A stretch of DNA of 64,000 nucleotides from Fodinibius sp052060035. Its GTDB lineage: Bacteria; Bacteroidota; Rhodothermia; Balneolales; Balneolaceae. Under the pieces are notes generated by a model. The model did not search any database. It had not been told where the DNA came from and saw nothing but the letters and a program-made list of their open reading frames with translations. The stretch spans positions 1-64,000 of the forward strand of contig NZ_JBPOEA010000016.1 of the NCBI RefSeq assembly GCF_052060035.1, written 5' to 3'. A program made the translations under genes and the position numbers. Positions 35,699 to 44,173 of this stretch are shown piece by piece (the first letter of the stretch is position 1; every line of letters begins with the position of its first letter).

Positions 35699-37069
35699 TT
35701 AAGAAAACAACTTTTTAATCAGTCCAATAACGCCATCTTTTTGATCTTTAGGCGAATCACCCTTTTTACCGCCGCTAAGCTTATCGTAACTGGGGCGTGG
35801 AAGCTGCAGTTCATTGTCTTTTTTCTTCTTTTTACCGCGTCCGTTTCGACTGCCTCGTTTGGATCGGTTATCGCGCTTACCGCCTCGGGATTTCTTCTTT
35901 TTCTGTTTCTTACGTTCTTCAAGTTTTTGTTTGACCTTCTCAGGCAGTGGTAGTTCTTTGGGCGCCTGACCAAGACTGTTTTCCAATTCATTGATATCAC
36001 TGCGATCCTGTTTGGAAACCAATGATACAATGCGTGATGCTTTGCCAGATCCGACAAGTCCGGCGCGATAGCGATATTCATTTGGATCGTTGGGCACATC
36101 ATAGTTGATAACCTGCGTTACGCGATCGAGCCCCAGCTCTGCGGCCGGAATATCAGCAACCAAGAGGTACTGCACATCGCCATTGGTAAAGTTGGCAAAG
36201 CGCTGGGATCGCTTTTCATCCGAAAGCTTTGCATGTAGGCTTGTAGCCTTTCTATCATTTTTGCGCAGCGTTCGATAGAGGCGATCCGTACCTCGCTTAG
36301 AGGCCGTAAAAATCACGCAGTTATCGGTAGGCGTATCCTCAAGGTGCGCCATCAGGGTGGTAATCTTCATGCGGTTGGGCACATAGATATATCCCTGGGT
36401 CAGATTTTGATCAACCTTTGGCGGTTCCGTTAACATGCCCGGCTTATCTTCGAAGCCAATAGCGATGGGATCTTCCGTATGTTTTTTGGTAAGCTCTTTA
36501 ACATCATCATTTACTTCCTTTGCATAAATGAGGGTCTGATGATCGTTGAGTACCCGTTTTAAGATGTTTTGAATTTTATCTTGTAGATTGAGGGCAACCA
36601 TCTCATCCGCTGCATCAATAACCACCAATCCAACGTGTCGGAATATGAATCGAAGATCCTGGCAAACATCCAGCAAGGGGCCGGGATTACCGGCAATAAC
36701 TTCGACTTCACTTTGGATAGCCTCTTTTTGCTCTTCGAGATCGGTATCCATATCAATAGATGCACACTCAATTTGAGCATGATAACCCATAGCCCAAACA
36801 AGCTCGTCAATCTCTTTTGACTCCTTGGGATTGGGGGTTAAAACCAGTACCGAAGTACCGTCTTTATCATCTCTGTTATTTACCTGCTCCAGTGCAGGAA
36901 TTACAAAAGAGGCTATTTTGCTGCTTCCCGGTTCGGCTTTTATAAGTGCATCATGGCCTTCCAGTACAGCTGGGATTACTTCTTCTTGCAGTTCAGTAAG
37001 TTCAGTGTAATTAATGTCTTGAAGCCCGCTCATGATATTGGGGCTTAACGTCATTTCTTCAAACTTCAA
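35699..37069 (-). CDS. DEAD-box helicase-like protein with degenerate ATPase motifs
   Basis: This 456-residue protein has the two RecA-like domains and overall order of a DEAD-box RNA helicase, plus a strongly basic tail (residues ~395-430, many Lys/Arg/Gly). The key motifs are altered. Motif I reads AEPGSSKIA (residues 45-53) instead of AxTGxGKTA. Motif II reads DAAD (152-155) instead of DEAD. The SAT motif is not visible (LIYAKEV in its place), and motif VI reads YRYRAGLVGSGKA instead of HRxGRxGR. ATP hydrolysis is therefore doubtful. The Q-motif Gln28 and the basic RNA-binding tail remain. A structural or RNA-chaperone role is inferred. It is alone on the minus strand. Confidence 0.87.
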   Translation of the reverse strand: MKFEEMTLSPNIMSGLQDINYTELTELQEEVIPAVLEGHDALIKAEPGSSKIASFVIPALEQVNNRDDKDGTSVLVLTPNPKESKEIDELVWAMGYHAQIECASIDMDTDLEEQKEAIQSEVEVIAGNPGPLLDVCQDLRFIFRHVGLVVIDAADEMVALNLQDKIQNILKRVLNDHQTLIYAKEVNDDVKELTKKHTEDPIAIGFEDKPGMLTEPPKVDQNLTQGYIYVPNRMKITTLMAHLEDTPTDNCVIFTASKRGTDRLYRTLRKNDRKATSLHAKLSDEKRSQRFANFTNGDVQYLLVADIPAAELGLDRVTQVINYDVPNDPNEYRYRAGLVGSGKASRIVSLVSKQDRSDINELENSLGQAPKELPLPEKVKQKLEERKKQKKKKSRGGKRDNRSKRGSRNGRGKKKKKDNELQLPRPSYDKLSGGKKGDSPKDQKDGVIGLIKKLFS

Positions 37070-37158
37070 CGTTCTAACCTTTCATTTTATTAATGTTTGT
37101 TCTTCAAGCATTCGCTTCAAAACCAAGCGATGCGTATCAATAGCAGAATATACAAAAC

Positions 37159-38106
37159 TTATCGGCTTTGCTCATCTGATTTCGCAGCCGGTTGATAGTC
37201 TTTTTTAAACAACGGATCAATGTATAGTTCGTGCCGAGTCTGCCTTATATAAACGAGTGCTCCCCCTAATATTATTGCCATCCCCAATAAGCCCAGTATA
37301 CCCGCTTCGGGGCCAAAAGCACCTCCGGTAAAAAAATCGCTGCCCGATTGCTGAATCTGGAGAATGGAAAACTCGATTTTTTTGCCACTTACAGGAAAAC
37401 CTAAAACACCGGCCATCACAAAATTCCAGCTAAAATGAAGGCCGACCGATAATCCCAAACGGCCAGTAAGAACATACGGAACGGCAAGCACAATACCGGC
37501 CAAAATAATATTGAAGGTTGAAATAAAAGAAGCATTGGGATTAAAGAAATGCATTAGCCCAAATAGCGAAGATGTAAGTAAAATGGCCGTAACCAGAGCT
37601 CCATTTAATCCTACTGCGGGGTATTTTAATCCTTCGGTGAGGTTCAGAAGCTGGTACCCACGGGAAAATAGCTCCTCATGGAAACCCACCATTAGCATAG
37701 CTACAAAGAAGCTCATAATTCCGGTAGAAAAAGGGGTCTCCAGTTCTGCTTCCCAACCGTATTCAACAATCGTTACCCACCCTAAGGTCCATTGAATAAG
37801 AAAAACAGAACCGATAGAAAAAGCTGCAATCAGGCATCCGGATAAAAAATCTTTCCCCCATTGCTTGTTGAGTTTGATGCCGTAATCAAAAAAAGAGCGC
37901 TTATCCAACAATTGTGCAGCCAGCCAAACACTTAGAATAATTCCCGCAAATTGAGGAATAGTGGTATACACCATCATGGGGTCTTCCAGTATTTGTTGCA
38001 CGCCCAAAATTCCAAAGCCAACAAATAAAAACATGAAGATGAATTGAACTAACAGCCGCCATCCGGCTTTTAGGCGCTGCTCGTCCTCATTGATAAAGAT
38101 GTTCAT
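37159..38106 (-). CDS. CPBP family intramembrane metalloprotease
   Basis: This 315-residue protein has about eight hydrophobic segments. CPBP motifs are complete: GFHEELFSRGYQLLNL (EExxxR form), FGLMHFFNPNASF, and the late GLHFSWNFVMAG. It likely cleaves a membrane-bound substrate with the Glu/His site, as in Rce1-type enzymes. The substrate is unknown. Unlike the other CPBP gene (31878-32534), its catalytic Glu pair is intact. It is divergent from the SRAP-like gene at 38196. Confidence 0.92.
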   Translation of the reverse strand: MNIFINEDEQRLKAGWRLLVQFIFMFLFVGFGILGVQQILEDPMMVYTTIPQFAGIILSVWLAAQLLDKRSFFDYGIKLNKQWGKDFLSGCLIAAFSIGSVFLIQWTLGWVTIVEYGWEAELETPFSTGIMSFFVAMLMVGFHEELFSRGYQLLNLTEGLKYPAVGLNGALVTAILLTSSLFGLMHFFNPNASFISTFNIILAGIVLAVPYVLTGRLGLSVGLHFSWNFVMAGVLGFPVSGKKIEFSILQIQQSGSDFFTGGAFGPEAGILGLLGMAIILGGALVYIRQTRHELYIDPLFKKDYQPAAKSDEQSR

Positions 38107-38195
38107 AACAAAAGAAACATTAGCAGTTTTAATTCGGTTACCTTAGTATAAAGGCCACATAATCTACATGAAAAGCTGAAGGAAATCATAAATTT

Positions 38196-38870
38196 ATGAG
38201 TGACCGCTTTGTCTTACAGGCATCCAAGCAGGAAGTAGAACAATTATTTGACGTATCAACGGCGCGGGATGATTTTTTTGATCCGGATTTTAATATCACG
38301 CCCGGTTCCCTGACCCCAGTGGTTTATCAAGAAGATAGAGAACGCAAAATCTATAATTTTCGCTGGGGATTGATTCCGCCCGATGCCGAAGAAGAAATGG
38401 AGGGTAATGAAAATTTTGAGGTACCAATAGAGGATCTCAATGATGGTGAATGGTTGACAGAATGTATTGAGCAACGTCGATGCCTGATTCCTGCCAGCGG
38501 ATATTACAAATGGAAGTTTAGTGAAAAGAAAAGTACTCCTTTTTATATCCGGCTGCTTTCTAATCAGCTGACGGCTATGGCCGGTATTTATTCGATATGG
38601 GAATCTTCGGCGGGGCGCGACGTTTATTCCTGTGCGATGCTTACCACCGAGGCAAATCCTCTGGTTCAGCCGGTTGATGATCGTATGCCCATTCTTATTC
38701 ATCCGAATCACTATAAAAAATGGCTTGCTGATAAAAAATTAACAGAACCTGACCTTGAGGACGTAATAAACGGTTATGCTATGACTGAGCTGACGGTTAA
38801 CCGCGTTTCAGAAGATGTAAATGATCCTGAGAATAATGGCCCTGAACTTATACAGCCGATTCCCAAATAA
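38196..38870 (+). CDS. SRAP/YedK-like protein lacking the catalytic residues
   Basis: This 224-residue protein has the SRAP (HMCES/YedK) fold. WGLIP (58-62), RRCLIPASGYYKW (94-106) and DRMP (162-165) align well with the family. YedK enzymes crosslink abasic DNA through Cys2 with Glu105 and His160. Here Cys2 is Ser (start MSDRF instead of MCGR), Glu105 is Lys (GYYKW), and His160 is Asp (DDRMP, Asp161). The ARAET region around Asn75 is also not recognisable. No upstream in-frame start would restore the Cys. DNA-protein crosslink activity is therefore not expected, but DNA binding may remain. Confidence 0.9.
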   Translation: MSDRFVLQASKQEVEQLFDVSTARDDFFDPDFNITPGSLTPVVYQEDRERKIYNFRWGLIPPDAEEEMEGNENFEVPIEDLNDGEWLTECIEQRRCLIPASGYYKWKFSEKKSTPFYIRLLSNQLTAMAGIYSIWESSAGRDVYSCAMLTTEANPLVQPVDDRMPILIHPNHYKKWLADKKLTEPDLEDVINGYAMTELTVNRVSEDVNDPENNGPELIQPIPK

Positions 38871-38908
38871 TTAAAGTACTCAGTTAAACTTGTTCCGGAA
38901 TCCGGGAA

Positions 38909-39802
38909 TTAGTTTTCACCTTCTTTATAAATCCGCATAGTGGGATAGGCCAGATCAATGTCATCGTTTTCATGAAACTTATCTAATACATCTTCCCAGA
39001 TATCTTGTCCCAGGCTTCGCCGCTTCCGAGGGTTGGAAAGATGTCGAATAGTTAGACAGACCCCGCTTTCGCGAACTTCGGTATAGACTGTGGGGGTTAA
39101 GTAGCGGTAATGGATGAGATATGATTTTTTTGCTCGGCTTACTTGGTTTTGAGCTTCTTCCACATAATCTTTTAAGTGCTTGTCGGCCAGTTCTTGGAGG
39201 ATCTGCTTTGCTTTTTTCCAATTGCTTTCGAAAGTGAGGAGCACTTCCAACTCGTTCCAGATGAACTCAAAATCGCTGGTGTAGTTGGCCAGAGAATCAT
39301 CAAAAACCAGATGATTGGGTACATGAATAACACGACCGGTGCTTTGATCTGCATGCACCCAATTGCCGATTTCCAGCAGGGTAAACTTAAAAACCCGGAC
39401 ATCAATAACATCGCCCTTGATATCTCCTATCTGAATGCGATCTCCCACATCAAAAGGTTTTCGCCAGAGCAGAAAAATCCAGCCGGCAAAATCGGTAACA
39501 GGACCCCGAAGCGCAATTGCCAAACCGGCCGAAAGTAGTCCCAAAAAAGTGGCAAGGGATTGCAACCCTTCAAACCAGATGCGCCCCACAATCAAAAAGC
39601 CGAGAAAAACAGCTATATACGTTAAGTTTTTACGCCATTTGTACTGTGTTTTTGCTTCCGGCAATCTTCGATTAATGATCCGGATAGCGATCACCCGAAT
39701 CAGCCAAATTATAAAGATGGCAATGATGGACAAAAATATCTGGTAAGAAAATCCCGGTGAATTTTGGATAAACTCTTGAACTCTTGCTGGAAAGTTTGGC
39801 AC
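38909..39802 (-). CDS. small-conductance mechanosensitive channel (MscS family)
   Basis: This 297-residue protein has an N-terminal membrane domain of three segments. The third is the pore helix ATFLGLLSAGLAIALRGPVT, rich in Gly and Ala. The beta domain follows with FDVGDRIQIGDIKGDVIDV and VHVPN, and then a mixed C-terminal domain. MscS opens under membrane tension to release solutes after osmotic downshock. This fits the potassium uptake genes and a saline habitat. It is a single gene on the minus strand. Confidence 0.94.
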   Translation of the reverse strand: MPNFPARVQEFIQNSPGFSYQIFLSIIAIFIIWLIRVIAIRIINRRLPEAKTQYKWRKNLTYIAVFLGFLIVGRIWFEGLQSLATFLGLLSAGLAIALRGPVTDFAGWIFLLWRKPFDVGDRIQIGDIKGDVIDVRVFKFTLLEIGNWVHADQSTGRVIHVPNHLVFDDSLANYTSDFEFIWNELEVLLTFESNWKKAKQILQELADKHLKDYVEEAQNQVSRAKKSYLIHYRYLTPTVYTEVRESGVCLTIRHLSNPRKRRSLGQDIWEDVLDKFHENDDIDLAYPTMRIYKEGEN

Positions 39803-39952
39803 GACAAAATTATTAAGTGATAGAATATTTGCTGGATGAAATAGTTATTATAGGTGCATCACAACTAAATTTCTACTATATCTTCATTGGAAAGAAAAGG
39901 AATTTTGAATAACTTTACGGGTCTGAAAATTACCGTTAGATAGATTTTACTT

Positions 39953-40360
39953 ATGCTTTATACAATAATACTCTCGATAATTACACTTGTCAGCATTCTT
40001 TTGGTAATTGTAATTCTATTGCAACCCGGACAGGGACAAGGAATTACTGGTGGACTGGCAGGAGGTCAAGCCGGTGGACAGGGTCTTGGTGCTCGTCGCA
40101 CAGCCGACCTGTTATCAAAGTCAACAACCGTGCTTGGCGCAGCGTTGTTAGTGCTCAGCGTATTGGCGAACTTTGCGATTAATCGTGGAGGGGCTACAGA
40201 AAGTGCCGTACAACAAAGTGGAGTTGAAGCACCTGCCCAGCAGGGCAATGGGTTGGATGATGCTTCGCAAACCCCTTCAGCTGTACCTGAGTTGCCACAG
40301 AATCAAGGCGGCAACAACGGAGACGGAGATAACGGAGGAAATTCGGGAGACGGGAACTAA
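39953..40360 (+). CDS. secG: preprotein translocase subunit SecG
   Basis: This 135-residue protein has two membrane segments (first LVSILLVIVILLQPGQGQG, second LGAALLVLSVLANFAI). The conserved LLQPGQGQG and the ARRTADLLSKSTTVLGA part are SecG hallmarks. The C-terminal half is long, acidic and Asn/Gly-rich (NGGNNGDGDN...), longer than the usual ~75-110 residues but common in Bacteroidota. SecG joins SecY and SecE in protein export. A clear terminator follows. Confidence 0.95.
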   Translation: MLYTIILSIITLVSILLVIVILLQPGQGQGITGGLAGGQAGGQGLGARRTADLLSKSTTVLGAALLVLSVLANFAINRGGATESAVQQSGVEAPAQQGNGLDDASQTPSAVPELPQNQGGNNGDGDNGGNSGDGN

Positions 40361-40384
40361 CTTCCGATACTATAAAGATTTTAC

Positions 40385-40418
40385 AAGCCCGATTTCTTAA
40401 TAGAGATCGGGCTTTTTT
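40385..40418 (+). terminator. terminator after secG
   Basis: AAGCCCGAT (40385-40393) pairs with ATCGGGCTT (40406-40414), followed by TTTT. It lies 24 bases after the secG stop. Confidence 0.88.
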
Positions 40419-41427
40419 ATTTCTCATTCATGATTTCAGAGAAAAGTCGGTGCGATTTGAGCCGCTGATCGTGATCAAAAATGTAGGTAGCGGTCATAAT
40501 CTCGTCAGCATTAGTTTTTTCTACAAAGTCCGAAAGCTCTTCTTTCACCGTTTGCTTACTGCCCACAAAAGTGTATTTGAGCATCTGTTCTACCGCCATT
40601 TTCTCACGCATATTCCAAACGGTACTCATATCGTCAACAGGCGGCCCCATCGGTTTGCGTTCACCGGTCACTATACCCATAAACATCTGCTTGAGAGAGG
40701 TGGACAGATATTGGGCTTGTTCGTCGGTATCAGCAATAATTACGTTTACGCAAGGCATAACGTAAGGGTCATCCAGCTGATCAGATGGTTCAAATTTTTC
40801 GCGATAAACCTGCAGGGCCGCATGTAATTGTTGTGGCGAAAAATGGCTGGCAAAGACGTAAGGTAAACCCAGTGCGGCTGCCAGATGGGCACTGTCGGTA
40901 CTGGATCCTAAAATCCATAGGGGCACTTCGGTGCCTTCGCCGGGAATGGCGCGCACGTCAGACGAACGGTTCTCGGCAGAAAAATACTGTTGCAGCTGCT
41001 GTACATTTCTTGGAAACTGTTGCACTTGCTGCATGCGGTCTGGGCGGATGGCCTGTGCCGTTTGTTGATCCGTGCCGGGCGCTCGACCCAGTCCCAAGTC
41101 TATTCTATTGGGATATAGGGAAGCCAGCGTACCAAACTGCTCAGCGATAACGAGTGGGGAGTGATTGGGAAGCATTACGCCGCCGGAGCCAATACGCAAG
41201 GTGTTGGTTGCTTCAGCCACATATCCAATCAAAACAGAGGTGGCCGAACTGGCAATGTTCTCCATGTTGTGATGTTCAGCCATCCAAAAGCGGGAATAGC
41301 CCAGCTGTTCTACATGCTGAGCCAAATCGCGACTTTTATTGATGGCATCGGCGGGGCTATCGCCTTCGGTTACGACGGCTAAATCTAAAACAGAATACTT
41401 GATATCAGAAAGCAGGTTCTTGCTCAT
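40417..41427 (-). CDS. LLM class flavin-dependent oxidoreductase
   Basis: This 336-residue protein belongs to the bacterial luciferase-like monooxygenase family, MsnO8/YhbW group. Blocks are YSRFWMAEHHNMENIASSATSV (in part FWMAEHHNM), RIGSGGVMLPNHSPLVIAEQF and DLGLGRAPGTD, and LWILGSSTDSAHLAA. It uses FMN or F420-like reduced flavin to oxidise an unknown substrate. It starts ATG and is convergent with secG. Confidence 0.94.
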   Translation of the reverse strand: MSKNLLSDIKYSVLDLAVVTEGDSPADAINKSRDLAQHVEQLGYSRFWMAEHHNMENIASSATSVLIGYVAEATNTLRIGSGGVMLPNHSPLVIAEQFGTLASLYPNRIDLGLGRAPGTDQQTAQAIRPDRMQQVQQFPRNVQQLQQYFSAENRSSDVRAIPGEGTEVPLWILGSSTDSAHLAAALGLPYVFASHFSPQQLHAALQVYREKFEPSDQLDDPYVMPCVNVIIADTDEQAQYLSTSLKQMFMGIVTGERKPMGPPVDDMSTVWNMREKMAVEQMLKYTFVGSKQTVKEELSDFVEKTNADEIMTATYIFDHDQRLKSHRLFSEIMNEK

Positions 41428-41518
41428 AAAATGTTTTTGGATTCAATTCTATTGAAGGTTGAACAGTGATGTTAAAATGAAATAGTGGGGAAGCGTTTTG
41501 GGTACTCCGTGAAGCAGA

Positions 41519-42148
41519 TTACTGAGCGATCTTTTTTATCTGAGTTGAATCAAAATGAGAGGCAGGAAATCTTATCGACCATACGCCCCGGAGTTCTCCC
41601 ATGGAAAATCCCGTAGCTCGGTCCATAGGGTATAATTCTTGAATTTTTGACAAATTTGATTTGGCAATATCTTTGTTCGGTTGGCCGTGACAATTCAAGC
41701 AAAGTTTATTCGTGATGGTGATAGGCGCATGAAAGCTGATTGTTTTATCATCTGAATACGTTATCGGTTCCAGATTCTCTCCTTTTTCCAATTGGGTTAA
41801 ATACTGTTCGATAGCCCGCATTTCTAATGAATCTGCTTTATTTGATGGGTTTCTCGGCTTGTGACTGGCACGACGGATGGTAACATTATGATAGCTCGAA
41901 AGCGAATCGGTGAGGGGCATGGCTTCGACATTGCAAAATTGCAGGGCATAGTCTACACCACCTTCGGCCAAGGCTTGTTGCAAATTACCGCTCAACGTTT
42001 TAAATGTAGCTGAAGCAATTTTTTTACCCTCCTGAACTACGGCCGTTGTATCATAATCTATTTGCTTGTTTTTTTCTTGTTTATGGGTTTCGGAGTTACA
42101 GCCAATCCCCATCCCCATAATAAAGATCAGTAATATCAAAGGTCGCAT
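41519..42148 (-). CDS. DUF3365 family c-type haem lipoprotein
   Basis: The chosen start, MRPLILLIFIMGMGIGC, gives a lipoprotein signal with Cys17 and a mature protein of about 193 residues. The frame is open upstream to 42187. It has one haem-c motif CLNCH (in NKLCLNCHGQPN) and the C-terminal pattern MGELRGVWSIRFP typical of DUF3365 proteins (Tll0287-like). These are periplasmic haem sensors or electron carriers. It is on the same strand as the SDR gene upstream (67-base gap). Confidence 0.88.
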   Translation of the reverse strand: MRPLILLIFIMGMGIGCNSETHKQEKNKQIDYDTTAVVQEGKKIASATFKTLSGNLQQALAEGGVDYALQFCNVEAMPLTDSLSSYHNVTIRRASHKPRNPSNKADSLEMRAIEQYLTQLEKGENLEPITYSDDKTISFHAPITITNKLCLNCHGQPNKDIAKSNLSKIQELYPMDRATGFSMGELRGVWSIRFPASHFDSTQIKKIAQ

Positions 42149-42214
42149 AATGCGCGCAACAATATGATTGAAAAGAATATCAGTCATACTACGAATTTAA
42201 TTGAAATATCCCTG

Positions 42215-42817
42215 TTAATCTATATCGATAATTTGACCGGTGATTAGGGTTTGCAAGCTTTTGATGTAGCCGTTTGCCACATGTTTCATCTTAGCAGGGG
42301 TATGACCGGGAAAGTAATCGCCCAATGCTTCAGCCGAATCTTCCACCAGCGCAGGGCTTACCGCGTTAATACGAATGCCGTGCTGCATAAATTCTCCGTA
42401 CGATCCGATCACAAATCCGTTCACAGCATTATTAACGGTGCTTAAGATAGTACCTTGCGGGATGGGATCGTGTGATAAAATACCGGTGGTAAGCGTAATG
42501 CTTCCTCCATCATTCAGGTAGTCGAGTGCTGTCAAAGCCACATTAATTTGACCCATCATTTTACTTTTGACCCCTTCGATGAAATCGTCATTAGTAAGTT
42601 CTTTGAGTGGTTTGATTGGTGCCGAACCCGTGGTGACAATAACGGCATCGATGGTTCCGACCTCTTTAAACAATGATTGTATGGCCTTGGGATCAGTAAT
42701 GTCGGTTTGCAGATCACCTGAGGAATGTCCTACAATAATAAGTTCATGGTCATCTTTCAGCCGGTCAGTAAGGACAGAACCGATCGTTCCGGTGCCACCA
42801 ATAAGTAGAATTTTCAT
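42215..42817 (-). CDS. short-chain dehydrogenase-like protein (PRK07578-like)
   Basis: The start ATG at 42817 gives 200 residues, MKILLIGGTGTIGS with the Rossmann motif GGTGTIG. It has VIVTTGSAP and GIRINAVSPALVEDS blocks. The usual YxxxK catalytic pair is not present; the corresponding stretch reads STVNNAVNGFVIG. This is the pattern of the PRK07578-type SDR subgroup, whose catalytic route differs or is absent. The frame is open further upstream, but the longer N-terminus is not conserved in style. Function is unknown. Confidence 0.85.
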   Translation of the reverse strand: MKILLIGGTGTIGSVLTDRLKDDHELIIVGHSSGDLQTDITDPKAIQSLFKEVGTIDAVIVTTGSAPIKPLKELTNDDFIEGVKSKMMGQINVALTALDYLNDGGSITLTTGILSHDPIPQGTILSTVNNAVNGFVIGSYGEFMQHGIRINAVSPALVEDSAEALGDYFPGHTPAKMKHVANGYIKSLQTLITGQIIDID

Positions 42818-42964
42818 AAAAAATATTATGATCAGAGGTTTATGGTAGTTGAACTGATATAAACAAAAAAGAAGGTACTTCCGTTTTGGGATATATTCCA
42901 AAATATTGAAATGAAAACCCTATTATTTGCATTAAATCAAAGTAAATAAAACGCACTTTAATAA

Positions 42965-44166
42965 GATATTATCGCTGATCGAGTAGTAACTAAAGCACAA
43001 CTGGGCACGCTGCGGTACCAAAAAATACAGTGGGGAATTATCCTAACCGGACTTTCCATATTTGCACAGTTGTATTTTTTTCAGCCCTTATTACCGGCAT
43101 TGGGAAGAGCATTTTCTGTTTCACCTGCCGTAAGTAGTTTGGCGATTTCCGGAGGAACGGCTGGAATGGCTGCGGGATTGTTCGCTTTTGCATTTTGGGC
43201 AGATCGATGGCCGCGAAAGAAGCTAATGTCTGCCTGCATGTTTGGCACTGCTCTGTTGACAATTATATCGGCAGGGTCCCCAAACTTTGCGGTACTGGTG
43301 GTTGTCAATTTTCTCAAAGGCATGACCATCTCGGGAATCTCAGCGGTAGCATTGGCTTATTTAGCCGAAGAAGTACATGGCAACGTCTTAGGTTTTATTA
43401 TCAGCTTGTATCTAAGCGGAAATATTCTTGGCGGTATGTCGGGACGTGTGAGCGCCGGGTTCCTCAATGGTTGGCTGGGTTGGCGTTATACTACGTTAAT
43501 CGTTGGGGTTATCGGTATAGTGCTTGCTGTTATTTTCTTGTGGATCTTACCTAAATCACAGCATTTTGAGTCACAGAAAATACAGATGGGCTATAAGTTC
43601 CGACAAATGCAATTATTTTTGCGTCGGCCTATACTGTTTGCCCTGTTTATGATCGCCGCATTACTAATGGGTGTATTTGTAAGCACGTATAACTATTTGA
43701 ACTTTCGGTTGGAAGGACCGCCTTTTTCATTGCCTCACTATATTATTGCGCTGGTTTATGTGATGTATACCGTGGGTATTGGCGGATCAATAGCTGCCGG
43801 CCGATGGTCGGATTTATATACACCGGCAACGATTCTAAAAGTCTTAATTGTGACAGTTTTGGTTGGACTGGTGATGCTTTTATCAACTAATATTTGGGTG
43901 TTTGTAGTGGGACTTGGGGTATTGACGTTTGGATTTTTTGGGCACATACAACAGCCAGTCGTATTGTGTCGGCCTCTGTGAAGAGTGGTAAAAGTACGGC
44001 GACCAGCTTATACTGGCTTTTTTATTACATAGGCTCCAGCATCATCGGTACCACTTCGGGAATAATTTTGTCAGCCTGGAGTTGGGCCGGCTTTGTCATT
44101 GGATTATTGATGCTGGGAGTAAGTTGTTTCTTGATATTGCTCATTCTCCAAAAAAGGTATTCCTAA
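42965..44166 (+). pseudogene. MFS transporter pseudogene (YnfM-like) with frameshift and no start codon
   Basis: The coding-like sequence runs in one frame from 42965 to about 43940, beginning after a stop codon with GCT GAT CGA GTA, and holds the MFS fold (LYFFQPLLPALG, then the ADRWPRKK loop). No ATG, GTG or TTG lies before the first membrane segment; the first in-frame TTG at 43070 would cut it. At 43932-43944 the reading passes to the next frame. Restoring one base near GGATTTTTTGGGCAC gives GFFGAHTTASRIVSASVKS and the last membrane segments up to 44166. Two lesions make true decay more likely than a single sequencing error. An uncommon start such as ATT is possible. It is divergent from the SDR gene. 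Confidence 0.82.
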
Positions 44167-44173
44167 GTAAAAT

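Noticed and set aside
43195..43554. 119-codon plus-strand frame within the MFS pseudogene
   Set aside because: The overlapping frame carries the recognisable MFS sequence; this one is a shadow.
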